Shown here piece by piece: positions 17,770 to 61,174 of a stretch of 64,000 bases of DNA; positions within the stretch are counted from its first letter, which is position 1, and the number at the start of each line of letters is the position of its first letter. The notes under the pieces are model-generated. The model had not been told where the DNA came from and did not search any database. It saw only the letters and a program-made list of their open reading frames with translations. Position numbers and translations under genes: made by a program. Source of the stretch: Brachyhypopomus gauderio (Eukaryota; Chordata; Actinopteri; Gymnotiformes; Hypopomidae); assembly GCF_052324685.1 (NCBI RefSeq), contig NC_135223.1:11692266-11756265 (forward strand), in the 5' to 3' direction.

Positions 17770-19059
17770 TGAAGGTGGAGGCCGCTCCACCTCCTGAAAT
17801 CTTATAGGCTTTCACCACGACTCCCACACGTCCTGAGAAGTGCCTACCAGTTATAAATATTAGCACTTCCACGTGGAGGACAACGACGTGAAAACATTGT
17901 TTTGAGGAATCACGTCGTATTATATATTTAGACTTTTGTTATAGTTGTAAAGTATATAAAGTTATCACGAATATATACGTCTCAAAACATATGCATAGTA
18001 AATATCTGGAAACATTTGTCGGTCTAATTGTAGGTAGCCTATAGCGTTGGAGGGGCGTGGTAATATTTGCATACCCAGAAGGCTTTGCGTGACGTCCGCG
18101 CTTAATAGTAACGTTTTCGTCCACGTGTAATTACAATTTTTATGAATACAATTGAATCTTCATTTTATAAAATAAATTTGGAATTCGTACCGTTTCTTAA
18201 GATATTATTATTGTCGACCTACCATAAATTTGATGCCTGTCGAAAATGACAGGGAGGGTGATCAGACGACTACCAAGTCGGAAAATTTGCTCTTTTAGAA
18301 TTTGTCTAGAAGGTTTCTTCTTAAAGAAGAAGCCCCCACAAAACGGTTAAAAAAAGATTTGTTTCATTGTATGTTTTCTTGAATTGCTATCTACGTCGAT
18401 TATACATTATGTTTTTCAATTCGATGTGGGGGTATTTGGATCCATGAAAATACAGTTATTACCATCACCCAACGTATTTATCCGAAAATGAGAATATCAA
18501 TGAATATAAAATATTTTGTGAATAGTTTTTTAGTTTACATGACAGTTTTATATTTACGTATTCTGCACGGAGTATCTCCACCATCTTCAACCAGGAGAGG
18601 GCAGTAAAACACTGCTGTTGATAAAAAATATAAGGTCACCCCATAATTTCATATCTAGCATTTAGGTGTAGTTGCATAACACACATTTTATACATTTTTC
18701 CTAGATATAACAAGACTAAAGTCGTAAGTTATTATATCAGGAGTAGCTTTGTCATTGGTCTACTACACACAACTCTTAACGCGTGTGTTTTCCGAGTGGA
18801 CGGCAATGTTGCAACCTATAGCTATACGGCTAAAGGTTGCGATCGCAACGACATCGTTGCGACATTGGTTTGACTCGCACACGCCAATACATCTGAAACG
18901 GAGCGCCGAAGAGAGGAGGAGAAAGGGGAGGGTGAGATAGTAAAACTTAGCTAGCAAAGCACGGTCAAAGAGCTGGTAGATAAAGGAGACGGTGGTAAGT
19001 ACACGAGGTACACACGACCACGGAAACTCTCGTCGGAGCTACTTCCGCCCAAACGAAAA
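17770..19059. promoter_or_regulatory. Divergent intergenic region between tpi1 and lpcat3
   Basis: About 1.3 kb separates the two head-to-head genes. It is AT-rich in the middle (17.9-18.8 kb). A CTCF-like core, CCAGGAGAGGGCAG, lies at 18591-18604 with one mismatch to the usual consensus by eye. The last 200 bases before lpcat3 are GC-richer and lack a TATA box, as expected for a CpG-type promoter. No gene seen. Confidence 0.4.
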
Positions 19060-22000
19060 ATGGCGGCTCCCTTGATGGAGAAATTGTCGGAATATTTAGG
19101 TTCACCTGAACCGGCGGTTCGATTGATTCTGTCTATTTTAATAGGTAAGTGTAGTTGAACTTTTACGTTATTATATCTTAGCGATAGTCTGGATTTTGAA
19201 ACGTAGGCACTATTATAAGGGGTAGTTGAAACTCGGGCAGCCACACGCTGAATGCAGCTTAGTGTGCTGAATTGAAGGCACGTTAGCAGCTATGAGGCTT
19301 CACCTCTCAGCTGGAGCAGGACTGACCACCTCGCCACGGTCCATATAACCACAGATTTACCGCTGGACACGCCGCCCTTCACTACAACTTCATCCTGTTC
19401 GCTATGACACTTTTCACAGTTTCCTTTTTGAATGTCGAGTTTGCAAGTGCTCGTTTGACAGTTGTGACTATTTTTCCATTGTGCCTAAATAGTAACAACT
19501 GTTAAATAAATAATAGTTTAAGACGTTTGTTTCCAAACTTTGGATGAGACTAGACCAGCATTGGGTCTAGCAGATAGCCCTCTACATGCGGGCTTTAGAG
19601 CAACATGTCTGACAGAAGATGCGTGAAGAGAGATACTATGAGAGAAAGTTCCTCTTGTACTTTTAGCTTGACACACTCGTTGGTCCGGCTTGGCTGTCCC
19701 CCGACGAGGGGGGTTGGGGTGTCCAGTTATCTCTTGCAGTGTTGCGTGTAGCGTCCCGTGGTATTCCAGTTGTTTTTCTGGACAACTATATTTAGCCATT
19801 TAATAACCAGACCTGTTTTTCTACAGCCGTTTGAAACCCACATATTTAAAACACCAAAGTGAATGAGTATGAACAATTCTGAAATGTATTATTTGGATTA
19901 CATTCTTTTGAAGTCTATCTGATTTTATTCATAAATGCTTAAAGTATGTATTGTGTAACAGTTCATTCAATAACCATGTATGTAAAATGAGAAACACAAT
20001 ATTTAGGCCTACATAGTTGAATGGGACTAGTAACACAAGGTCATCTGCTGACTCACAAGCCTCTAAACAGGGTCATTATCGGTCACCTGACATGAAATAC
20101 GCATGCATTAATCTCTTTCCCTCTCTCTCCCTCTATGTCTCTCCCTCCCTCTCCCCCTATCACAGGTTATCCTTTAGCGCTGGTCTACCGGCGGTTCCTG
20201 TTTCATCAGTCTGCATCTGTCATTCATCTGTTCCACACTCTCTCAGGGCTCTCCCTGGCCGTGTTTAACTTTGGTGAGACAGAAGGGGTGGGGGTGGGGG
20301 GGCTAATGCTTGGAACTGGGACAGAGTACAAGCAGGAACTGGGTTAGCTTGGTTAGCTATGAGATGGAGGTTCAGTGCCAGATTGACTTAATTTTCTTTT
20401 TGGTTTACCAACCAACATTATTTGTCAGTACAGAAATCCAGCTTCCATTTTTTTTTAATTACAAAATCGATTTCTGTAAAAAACTTGGGAGTCAAGTGTA
20501 AAGGAATTAATGAGCCGAAAGGCCTTGTAACAGCGGTTTTGTGTGAGCTGTGACATTGACATGAAAAACACAGATCAGGAAGGGCTCCCTGAAACCCACG
20601 ATGATATTGTACATCTGATAAGAACATACGACGCAGACAAAATATTTTGTGTGTGTGTGCGCACGCAAACACACACTGTTGCAATTCTAATGTATTAACT
20701 AGCCTTTCCCAATTTATTTTAAATGCTGCATTTGGATAACACAGCAGGTCTGTCTGGATTCTACCTGTATATCTGTGTGCTTGTCTTGCTGTGTTACTTC
20801 TGTGACGTGCAGTGTATGCTGCTCTCTTTAAATAGTCTGCTTTTTGTGGACAGAATGTAGAAACAAATGTAGTTCTTCCTCATTCTGCCTGTGTCTGTGT
20901 TTTTGTGCGTGTGGATGAGAAGTTAAATGGAGTGGTCACTATTTAGCAACACATTCCTCCATTCTCTCGCACGGTCTCACTCTCTGTCTGACTGTGTTTT
21001 TTCTAGGGTCTCAGGTGTATCATTCCGCATTATGTATAGTGGTGCAGTTCCTCTTTCTGAGGCTCATGGGAAGGACACTGACTGGGGTGTTGAGCAGCTT
21101 TATCTTTCAGATGGTGAGGATGATATTTATACCATTCACACTCTCACTTCTCTGTGGCTATATAGCTCTAGTTTGATCCACTTGTTCATTAAAAATTGTT
21201 TCAAATGAAGACGTACATGCTCAGACTAGCTAACGTCTACAGACAAGCTGAGATGGAGAATAACCCACACATTGGGTTGGTGGCCTTATCACCTCATGGG
21301 TAATATAATTGAATGCAGTGTAGGCTAACGCAGTGTAGGCTAATGTAGGCCCCAAAAACTAATGATCTTTCTGTATGGCTGCCTCTTTTGTGGTGGACTG
21401 TTAGCATATTAGTACGGCTGATGGTCAAACGTGTGCAAAATACCATCCATTCTTTTCTTAAGAAGCTTTACTATCTTGAGAGTAAAGTAACCTTCCAGGA
21501 ACAGAAAGTGTGAAAGGGACTACCTGTGCACCTTTCCAGTAAACAAAGGGAAGTTAAATTTGTGAGGCTCATTAAAATGTTATTTGCTAGTACAATTTGG
21601 GCTCTTGTTTGCTAACACAATGGGAGACTTATTAACATTCTGGGTGTGTATGATTAAAACAAAAGGGAATTTGAATATGTCTGTGACCAAAACTCTAATT
21701 TCATTCGCTGTCTCTCTCGCTGTGTCTATCTCTCTCTCCGATAGATGTATCTCCTAACTGCGTATTACTACACCGCTACAGAGGAGTATGATATAAAGTG
21801 GACCATGCCGCACTGCGTGCTCACCCTCAAACTCATCGGTGTGCTTCTCTCTTTCCCACATCGTTTACACCAAGTTCACAAGTTATTCTCAGATTCATTC
21901 TTAAAAGCACTTTTGAGCATTTGGTTATGATATGCTAGATGTTTATAGGTAATATTGCCTGTGCTATATGATGTTACATTTTATTGTGTATGCAGGGTCT

Positions 22001-24739
22001 GCCCCTCCTTATTCCTTAACACACCTAATTATTCAGTGCTAAATTATTTATAATTGTATTATCCACATGCTCCTACCAGTTTTTCCCAGTTTGGGACTAA
22101 CATAGGACTATCTAATCTTATCGTACCCTGTTTTTAACAGTGGTCTCTCTTTTTTTATGGATTGCAGGTCTGTCATTTGATTACTACGATGGTGGAAAAG
22201 AACCAGTGAGTCGATGGAATCTTCCAGTGTTTTTGATATTTGTTCCGTCTTGACCTCTAACCTTTTGAGTCTGTCCACTCATCCACTCTCTTGTATTCTG
22301 CATTGCTGGTGACCCTTTGCCCTCTGTGCAAGGCGGGGCTGCAGAACCTTAACCCAGATCATGTTCAGTACTTCCTCTAATACAAATGATGTCAGTAACA
22401 ATGTCCCCGTGTAGACTTCCTTAGTATTAGGGCCAAGAAAATGGGCTTTTATGTACCATCTCGGATGTTGGACTAAAGTCTTACTCAATCCTGTCCCTTT
22501 GAACAGTCTCAGCTGAGCGCGGAGCAGAAGAACGCTGCCCTGTTGGAGACGCCGTCCCTCTTGGAGGTTTGCGGTTTCTCCTACTTCTACGGCGGCTTCC
22601 TGGTGGGGCCCCAGTTCACCCTTTGTAACTACCTGAGGCTGGTCAACCGAGAGATGAGCGACTCACCTGGCCACGTGCCTAACAGGTACGCTTGCGGGAC
22701 AGGCCACGCCCTCAGGAACAGGCCACGCCCACAGGGCCAGCGGATGCATTGGCTGCGTTCTCTGTGGAATAGGCTGAAGGGCTGGAAAATCCCTCTTTGT
22801 GTTGCAGTGGGATCCCTGCACTGAAGCGTTTCTGTTTGGGCTTGGGCTGTTTGTTGATATTCACGATATTTGGGCCATACTATCCAGACAGCTACTACCT
22901 TACAGATGAGTATGAGGTCAGATGACTCACCATGACACATGTGGTCCTGATTGTGCACTTTATCATAAAGATGACTTGTTTATTATTATTTTGTTTGAGT
23001 GAGTGTTTTGTTTTTTTGTTTGTGTTTGTGTTGTCCAGGCCCAGCCATTTTGGTACAGATGTGTTTACATTCTTCTGTGGGCTAAAGTAAACCTCTACAA
23101 ATATGTTAGCTGCTGGCTAATAACGGTGAGTAGGCACGACACACATGGTTATACACACTCTTATTCAGGCTGCACGTCACTAAAAGCCCATTCATTCATT
23201 CTTATGTTATGTTATATGTTTAAATAACTCTTCCCTGTATAGTGCCCATGTCTACCTAGACATGCTGCACTACTGACCACCTTGTGTGGAATGTGTAAAC
23301 GTAAAGTGTGGTGACCTCCTCCGGCCCGGGGGTTTGTCCCGGGTGGTGTGGCTGAAGTGCATAACGCCGTCGACCGGACTGACCTCTGCTTTGTTGCCTC
23401 TGGTCTGCTCGCACCGCTGTGGCACTGCACAGGAGGGCGTGTGCGTCTTCTCCGGCCTGGGCTACAACGGGCGCAATGAGAACGGTGAGGTGATGTGGGA
23501 CGCCTGCGCGAACATGAGGGTGTGGATGTACGAGACCACGCCCCTCTTCACGGGCACCATCAGCTCCTTCAACATCAACACAAACGCTTGGGTGGCCAGG
23601 TAGGAAGCTCTTTCCAGTCCACTTGCAATACGGGGAGCATTTTCCAGAATGACTGAGAGTTCAACTCTCTCTCTCTCTGCCTCTCTCTCCTCTTCCACCT
23701 CTCTACAGGCACATTTTTAAGAGGCTGAAGTTCCTGGGGAACAAGATGGCTTCACAGTTTGCCACGCTGTTGTTCCTGGCCATCTGGCATGGCCTGCACT
23801 CCGGCTACCTCCTCTGCTTCTCCATGGAGTTCATCATCGTCAACGTGGAGAAGCAGGTGAGAACGTCCGTAGGGCCGAGAACTTCTCGCCGCACTGATCT
23901 ATCTCCAGCTTGCACCTTCAGCAGCTCCTCCCATCTTCTCCCGCACGCCTCCTTACTCCTTGATCTGTGTCTAATTGCAGCCATCAGCACGTTAAAAGGC
24001 TTATCCTGACTTGAGAAAGAAGTCTGTGTGTGTGTGCGCGCGCTTGTTCATGTAAGTGTGTCAAAAGTCATAGGTGTGTGAAGATTGGAATGTGGTTAAC
24101 AATGGCTTTAAGAAGCGACTGGACTCGCCCAGCTGTTAAATGCTTTATTTGGGTGTTGTGGGTTTTTTCCTTTACTTAACTATTGCAGTGCGAGTGCACA
24201 TACATCAAACAAAACCCTAATGGGACTCTTTGGCCATCTTGATTGAATATCATGGTCCCAGCCTGCATGCTGTGCTCAGCAGGGCGTCTTAATGTGGGAC
24301 GGTGCTGGTGTGACGCTGAGCCGCTGTGTTCCCTCAGGCCCAGGCCCTGGTGAAGGACAGCCCCACGCTGATGTCTGTGGCCCACAGCCCCTTTTACCCC
24401 CTGGTGTACCTGGTACAACAGTTCATCCACTGGCTGTTCATGGGTTACCCTCTGGTACCCTTCTGCCTCTTCACCTACGACAAGTGGCTGAAGGTGGGTG
24501 CTCTCTCTCACCTCGGCGCCGTAACTATATTGGCGGGGTGAGGGCGGGCAGGGACGTTGAACCCTGCCCACACACGTAAAGGTGGTATCTTGATGTGGTG
24601 GATGTTTTCTCTTCCTCAGGTTTATTCATCGGTGTATTTCTGCGGCCACATCTTTTTCTTCACTGCCTATCTTCTACTACCTTACCTCCGTAAGGCCCTG
24701 GTGCCTCGCAAAACCAAGAGTAACAACAAGGAGGACTAG
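19060..24739 (+). CDS. lpcat3: Lysophospholipid acyltransferase 5 (LPCAT3/MBOAT5)
   Basis: Twelve exons join to 465 codons: 19060-19144, 20166-20273, 21007-21113, 21745-21838, 22168-22205, 22507-22685, 22808-22916, 23039-23125, 23433-23599, 23709-23856, 24338-24493, 24620-24739. Known role: a multi-span ER-membrane MBOAT enzyme that transfers polyunsaturated acyl groups from acyl-CoA to lysophosphatidylcholine (and lyso-PE/PS) in the Lands cycle. Seen: GYPLALVYRRF, YDIKWTMPHCVLTLKLIG, GFSYFYGGFLVGPQF, FTGTISSFNINTNAWVAR with candidate catalytic Asn316, and AIWHGLHSGYLLCF with His352. The 36-residue Asn-His spacing equals that of the human pair (N338/H374). The protein is about 20 residues shorter than human, mostly at the N-terminus. 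The tail ends NNKED, whereas human ends KKME, so the classic ER-retrieval KKxx is not intact. Start chosen at the first ATG (AAAAATGG) in frame with the conserved first membrane segment. Confidence 0.97.
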
Positions 24740-26230
24740 AGTCCTGGTAAATAAATCTTCAGCTCTCTCTCATGATTTAGTTCTTGTTTTCAGACACAAT
24801 GAAAGCTTTGGTCAATAGCTGAATAAGAATAAAAAAGACTTTACAAGATGTTCATGTACAAAAGTGCCTAAAGGATTCTTCCTAATCTTTGTAGTGTAAT
24901 TAATTGGAGGTACCCTCTGCTGCCGTCAGCTCTGTGGTCATAGTTTGTGATGCGTTTAGCTGTGGTTGAGGTTGTCATGGTGGTAGCACTCTGCTGCCCC
25001 TGAGGGACCTATTTGCCCCTCCCCCCTTCCTCTCTCACGCCCCTCCCCTTCACTCTCTTGCAGGTTTATCTGTCTGGGCCTCCTAACGCTCTCTGAAGGA
25101 AACTGTGACTATTACAGAGCGACTGGTTGGAAAATATTTTACGGCCTTTAATTATATATTATAAATATATATATATACGAACATAAATCTGTACAAACGT
25201 CTGTTTTGATTGTAATTTTTTTTGTGTGGTGAGCGATGGTTATTTTGTGGGAAGGGGGTAAAGAAACGATGATGAAATCATGATGCTTCAGAACCAAGCG
25301 GGGAGCTGTTTTTGAGGCGTTCTTCATTTGAACTTTGAGAAGATCATGGATTGTTCTGGAGAATTCCAGTCGCAGAACTGCACTCATCACTCTGGTCTGC
25401 GGCAACTCAGTGGCACGTGTTGATGATCTCATTTCCTGCAAAAAACAAGCGGCCAGTCAGGGAGCTCTCCCAAGCCGGATATGCCAGCATTGCCTGTGCA
25501 TACAAAACCCTTTTCAATGAGCTGCTGTAGTCTTGGTATGCTGTTGTTCTCACGCTGTTGTCTAGAGACTGTCTGCTGCCTTGGGATTATATTTTGTTTG
25601 TTTTGTTTTTTATTTAATATTATTTTCTTAATTTTTCTGTATTTAATTTTATTGGCTTTCTCCACCCTGCAGCCAATGGACACAAGGCACAATAATGTAA
25701 AACAAACATCATCCAGTGAAAAAAGACAAATATATGCCTTCCATTGTTAATGAATGTTCTATCAATTTTTGTTTTAACAGATTTTCACAGTGAACATTTT
25801 TTAGCAATTTTAAAATGGGTTTATTTTGTAATTTTGTAGTTTTTTCAATAAGAGGCCCCAAACAAAAAATGTGAGGTTAATGCTTTTTGACTTTTTCGCT
25901 TACCGACGTACGTCTCGCTCTCTGCTTAAACTAAAACACACATAACCACACAACAGATACATCATGGAAATCTTACAAAAACACTTGCCAAAATGATTAT
26001 TTTGTATGACATGAAATTACGCTTTCCTGGCACCCTTTTTCACGCAATCTGAAGAAGCAGGGACTCACTGTAGCGTTAGGAAAATTTTAATAATATTTAT
26101 ACTTGATCACGATTTCACTGGTGTTGAAGAAACTAATTTTGCCTTATTGTTACCAAATGTATAAATGATTTTAAATGAAACTCCTTTTATAATGTTCATT
26201 AAAAAACTGGACTTGATCAAACTACTCTGT
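24740..26230 (+). other. lpcat3: lpcat3 3' UTR and downstream flank
   Basis: Immediately after the stop there is AATAAA at 24750-24755, very close for a cleavage signal; AATAAA-like hexamers recur downstream (about 24828). The rest is AT-rich with poly-T/poly-A stretches and no recognisable frame. It may include a long alternative 3' UTR before the clstn3 upstream region. Confidence 0.4.
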
Positions 26231-26235
26231 CGCTG

Positions 26236-26266
<31 letters not shown>
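26236..26266. repeat. (GT)n microsatellite
   Basis: About 15 GT units in the lpcat3-clstn3 intergenic region. It makes a spurious all-C/V reading frame. Confidence 0.95.
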
Positions 26267-26267
<1 letters not shown>

Positions 26268-26479
26268 CTGTAGTCAGGTTGACCTACTGTATCTGTCTGG
26301 TGTTGGAGCCGCTATGACGTCATGTTGCAGTCTGGACTATGAGGTCGGGAGACAGGAGGAGGGGAGGGGAGTTAAGAGCATCCTTAGCTGTCAATCATCT
26401 GACAGAGTCCAAGTGGAAATTAATTTGGTGGTTTCGGAATAAGCATTTGCATTCGCCTCCAGTCTCACTCTTGTGAGTC

Positions 26480-26844
26480 GACGCAATACGCATCCAGGCA
26501 CTGCACTGGCGTACACAGCTCCGCTAAAGAGGTGGAGGGGAGGGGGGAGAGAGAGATGGAGAAAGAGAAAGAGAGAGAGAGAGAGACGCAGTGTGGGCGG
26601 GTTAAGAAACGACGAGAGGGAGGGGACTGGCGTTATCGCACGGCGATTTTTTCCCGCACGGTGCATGCCGAAAACAAGGACAGCAGTTCCCGAGTGTCAT
26701 TACAAAAAAATCCCAGTTTCACTTCATCTTCTCCAGGACACACCCGATACATCTGCGTGTGAGCGCAGCCCGGGCTGCTGAGGCGTTTAGTGAGTGTGTG
26801 ACGGATGCGGTGAGGAGGATCAGGGTACCAACTCACACCTCACG
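26480..26844 (+). promoter_or_regulatory. clstn3: Probable clstn3 promoter and noncoding first exon
   Basis: A GC- and GA-rich stretch with a (GA)n run near 26554-26585 ends at a donor-like CACG|GTAACG (26844/26845). The clstn3 coding region begins exactly at an exon border at 27765 (CTTCAG|ATG), so a noncoding upstream exon must exist; this block is the best candidate. The exon limits are inferred. Confidence 0.45.
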
Positions 26845-27529
26845 GTAACGTTTGATGTCGTTAAATAACATCTCGTTTTATTACTGCTGTATTTATAGAA
26901 AGTGTTGCTTACATACTTATTCGTCAGCACCATGGATGTGAGACGTTCCTGCGCGTTCGGTCGATTTCTATATAGTTAAAAATCGATGAATAAATGTCGC
27001 ATATGTGTATGTCTGCAGTTTACTTAAATACTCAGATTTTCCTTAACGGACTCTGGCCTAACACGGTCATTATATACGCGCAACGTACAGTCGTTTCTGT
27101 GTGACATCTAAGTTTTCCGTTTAGAATCCTTATTTTGGATGTGACATAAAATGGTGTGTGTCAGTGTAGACCTCGGGAATAACTCATGGTGAGCGCCAAC
27201 GCCAGGCAATCACGTTTAATGTGTAATAAAGCCCAAATCACTGGCCTGAGTGTGCAGAACACACTGGTCCGTCCACCCGCACACGGTCACGCACCTGCGT
27301 GCGTCTTCATGCTCGACGGAGCACTAGTAAATACAGGGCCGGTTTATCAAATATAGTTTCACCTCAGTTTTCCAACGCATCAAAGGTTCCGCATGTTGAA
27401 GATACCTCAGTGTCGTTTAAGATGTGTGTCAAAAAATGACACACAGGGCCTTGCAACCTAAAGATCATGGAGGTACTTAACGAGCTCCACGCCTCAGAAA
27501 GAGGAGACGGGGACGGGGACGGAGGTCGT

Positions 27530-27548
27530 GGGGGGGGGGGGGGGGGGG
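27530..27548. repeat. G19 homopolymer run
   Basis: Nineteen consecutive G residues follow a G-rich GACGGGGACGG context, in the presumed clstn3 leader intron. It is capable of G-quadruplex formation and prone to assembly length error. Confidence 0.9.
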
Positions 27549-27764
27549 TATTCATTGATTGTCCGTACTTTTTTCCGGGATAGTGCTTGAATGTTAATAA
27601 AATGCACGTTTAGTGAGGATGAGGCCCCAGTGCGTGATGCTGGCGCGAATCTGTCCGTCTGTGTATTTGCTGTCCTCTGTCCGTCTCTGTATCCTCGTGC
27701 ACATTTCTCACTGCTTACCGTCAGTTTTAATGCATGTGTTCTTCCCTCTCCCTTCCTTCTTCAG

Positions 27765-45333
<17,569 letters not shown>

Positions 45334-46830
45334 GTCGGTCTGCTCCACTTGCACATGTGGCGAGAACATGGACCGTACACGTGAAATATGAAAACCACAA
45401 TAAAAAGCTGCACACACAAAACATAAATGCCATGCACACACGCGCACACACACCTGCACAGCATAAACGTATTTGATATCAGCCTTTGTGAATGCATTGT
45501 CTCTGGAATGTATGCTCACACACACATATACACGCATTCACACATAATGCACAATGCACAGTGTCTCACGCTGATGCCCGGCCAATGTCTAGGTCACAAT
45601 GAAGTCAAGACTCTACAGTGTATGTATGGCACAGTGATGTAAATCTTTTATGTAAACACCTGTCAGTCATCTAGGCCATTCAGTGAATGTGATCATTTGC
45701 ACTGTATCAAACACTGAAAACACCAGGTATTACAGACGAATGTGAAAGAAGTGATTGACATTAGAAAAATTAGCCATTTGAAAGTGCAGTAAATTTTAAA
45801 TAATATGATAATAATGCTTTTGAGAGACAGTAAAATAAGAGTAGTGTGGATCACTCACTCCTGAGTTTTCAAACCAACATCCTCTTGGTCAAATTCACAG
45901 AGTCTCAGAAAATTATTAGTGTGTAGAGGTTAATGACATAAGCTACATGTAGATAACCAGTCTCTTCCCTTCAGCAGTGACAATAATGATGAAACAGTTC
46001 CTAACACACAGACACACACACACATGCACACACGCACACTCTCACACACACTCACACACAAGCACACACCCACAAAACCATGTTACAACCTGCTCTGCTG
46101 CATCAGAATGTTAGCTCAACCTGGGCAGTTTTGATTGTATTTAAATGTATGTAAATACAAAATACTATTATTATTATTATCATCAATATTTTTGTCATTT
46201 CCATTGTTTTGATCCATACTCAGTCTTTGCACTTTCAGATGGGGGTAGTTATTTTCTATTTCTATTATCTCTCTAATGATTATAAATTCTATAACATACA
46301 GTATAGTGATAATGATAATAATAATAGTATTAGTAATAATAATAATGATAATGATTGGCTCGATGAGTGTCTATTTATTTGTGTGTTTAAATGTGTAATT
46401 TAAGGTTTGTTAATATCTGAATCACGGTGAGACGGAAGGCACACTGTTGTTATATCCAACACTCCACACCTTCCCTCCACGTTCTTTCTTCTTTCCCAGG
46501 CTCTTAATGCCTCTGCTGCTTTTTGTTTTTTGAATGTACAGCTCTCCTCTCCTTCACCCCCGATACTCACATTCTCTTTCTCTCCCGTGTCTGCTCTTGC
46601 TCTCTTTGTCTGTGTCAGTGTACAGTGGAAACCTGTCAGTTAATAAAGGCCTGTTGTTTTTAAATGTGATATTAAGAATGGATAAAATTGCATTAATATC
46701 TTACATTACTACTATGGTTACTGTTGGGACATTTAATTGTACTCATTATTGATACAATAACATGAATTATTGACTGATTGTTATTGATAATCGTCTGAAC
46801 AAAAATGTTGAAAAGTTCATAATAAAAACA
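45334..46830 (+). other. clstn3: clstn3 3' UTR
   Basis: After the TGA there are poly(A) hexamers AATAAA at 45399-45404, 46642-46647 and 46821-46826, so short and long 3' UTRs are possible. CA-rich stretches lie at 45420-45550 and 46010-46080. No recognisable frame. Confidence 0.5.
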
Positions 46831-47399
46831 CACTGATAAAGTCAGAATGTTGTTGGTGGTAAATTAGGATTTATTAAATGTCATCATTTATAGTGAGTTT
46901 CGACAGACGTGAACGCGTCCATGTCGACGTTTTTGGTTAATTTTTAAAGAGATCAAACAGAAAGGAGTAACACAATGGACTTTGCATCACTCCTTGCGCA
47001 ACGTGAGGTTCAAACAACTCATGCAAATACTTAATATATTTACTGATTTATTATTAACTGGTTTAACACAGTGAACTTACAGTTTTAACAATAATTTATG
47101 TTTTGGATAGATCAGACATTTAATTTTTTGCTTCGTTTACTCTGTTCTCTTAGGAATTTTACGTAACCGCCTCCGTAAGCCACGCACAATTTTAGTGGCA
47201 AGGTTGTCGTAAATGATGTTCGTGAATATCAGATTCGTAGCGTTCGATCCATGTAGTTTCTTTGCTTTGTAGTTGCAGGCATCAGAGTAGAGGATAGATG
47301 AAGGCTGTGGTCCCTCGCTAGCTAACTAGCACATGACTCGAACTTCAGCTCACCACACCAGCTCACCATTTACCTGTTTTGTTTAGTAAGTAGTGACCA

Positions 47400-47507
47400 G
47401 CACTGCGTCCTAATCTGTCAGGGAGCTAGCGGGCTGGCTAGCGCCTGGTCCAAACGGCATTATCCGGAGGAGAGACGGAGCCACATCGCCTGGACCTGAG
47501 GCGAGCG
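47400..47507 (+). promoter_or_regulatory. pex5: Probable pex5 noncoding first exon and start region
   Basis: A GC-rich block ends at a good donor GCGAGCG|GTGAGT (47507/47508). The next exon has an acceptor at 48868-48869 (GTCTAG|AAACTCC), 44 bases before the pex5 ATG. This implies a leader exon in this block and a roughly 1.36-kb leader intron (47508-48869), where I see no other gene. The transcription start is not defined. Confidence 0.5.
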
Positions 47508-48913
47508 GTGAGTTTACTAGCTCACAAACTACCGTTAGCTGACCACCTACATATATCCAATTACCATTACCTGTGTGCCTCACACACCTTTAGGCAGATA
47601 ACTTCAACTAGATACGGATGTTTTCTTCCCAAACCTTGATATTGTGGTAGTGACCGCAGCCTGTCGATGAGCAGCTAGCTGACAGGACTTGACAACACCG
47701 TCCGGTATCAGCTGTGGTGGAGGCAGCTAGCCCACGTAAACAGTGTTGGGTTAGCCACGTTAGCGGGCTGTTGTACTGAACCTGCATCTCAACAGCCGTG
47801 TGCTGTTTTATTCGGACACAAATTGTACAAGTCGTTTTGTAAATAATGCCTTTGAATAGGGAGGATTAATAAAGCTGACATCTGCGATGCTAAATGCGTA
47901 GTGTGAAATGGAGAATTAAGTGAGCTAGCTGGCTAGCTAGACTACATTGTGACCAATTGTGTGTATTCAGCCGGTGGTTTATTCAGCAGATGATTTGGGC
48001 TGACGAGATCATAGTGAGAAGACAACCTGTGAGACATTAGCTAGCTAGCTAACTAGCATGTTTTATTTGGTAGTCTTGCACGTTTTCATGCCTCTTTTAT
48101 GATCATATGTTGAAACAGGTGAGCTGCAGATATGGGCCAGACCTTTCTTATATAAGAAGAAATGTTAAATCGCCACTTGTCATCACTTGAATGTTGAATG
48201 TTTATTCGAGTGTGTATACAGCTTACGTATAACTTAGTATATAATCATACTTAGTGTCTAATCGTTTTAATCTGACCGTGGAGCTGTAGTTCATGTGGTG
48301 CCACTAGGCCAGACAGAAATAAGCTGGATAGTCAGGAAGTTCCCATGTTCAGATTATGTTCCTATGATGTTTCACTCCCAAGTGTATGCACTGAAAATAA
48401 AATGAATGTGATAAGTGATCAGTTGTGTGTCCAGTGACCAGTGAAATAGAAAGTTCTCATCTGACCTTTTCTTGGACTATCTTGTCTTCACAAGGGTTCA
48501 GTCCTATGCAGATCTCAGTGCTTAAGGCTCTGCGCTTTGACCAAGGGTGACTGGTGGACACTTAATTTCTTTAGTGGCATTCAAGTTCAAAATGCTCATA
48601 TGGGTTTTCGTCAAGATAGTGGTTAGTAGTAGATCAGTAACAGTGATGGCTTTTGCAAATAACAAAACAAATACATAATGACATTTAATTTGAATGTTCC
48701 TGTCACCTTTCCTGGATCATTTCTGCAGTCAGTAAGTCACTAAGTCCAGGACCATTCTAAGTTTGCACTCAGACCTTATGCTGTCTAAAGTCCTCACCCC
48801 CTTGATTGTTTGTATTGTGTGGTGTGATGCTTCATATCTACTCATATTTTACCTGTTTGTTTTGTCTAGAAACTCCAAGGAGCTTATAAAAGCCATCTAG
48901 ACCCTGTGTTGTC

Positions 48914-61174
<12,261 letters not shown>

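Noticed and set aside
19518-19799. A 93-codon minus-strand frame in lpcat3 intron 1
   Set aside because: No homology recognised, no splice context, and mixed composition; a chance frame.
24176-24571. A 131-codon minus-strand frame opposite lpcat3 exon 11
   Set aside because: It is the antisense shadow of a GC-rich coding exon.
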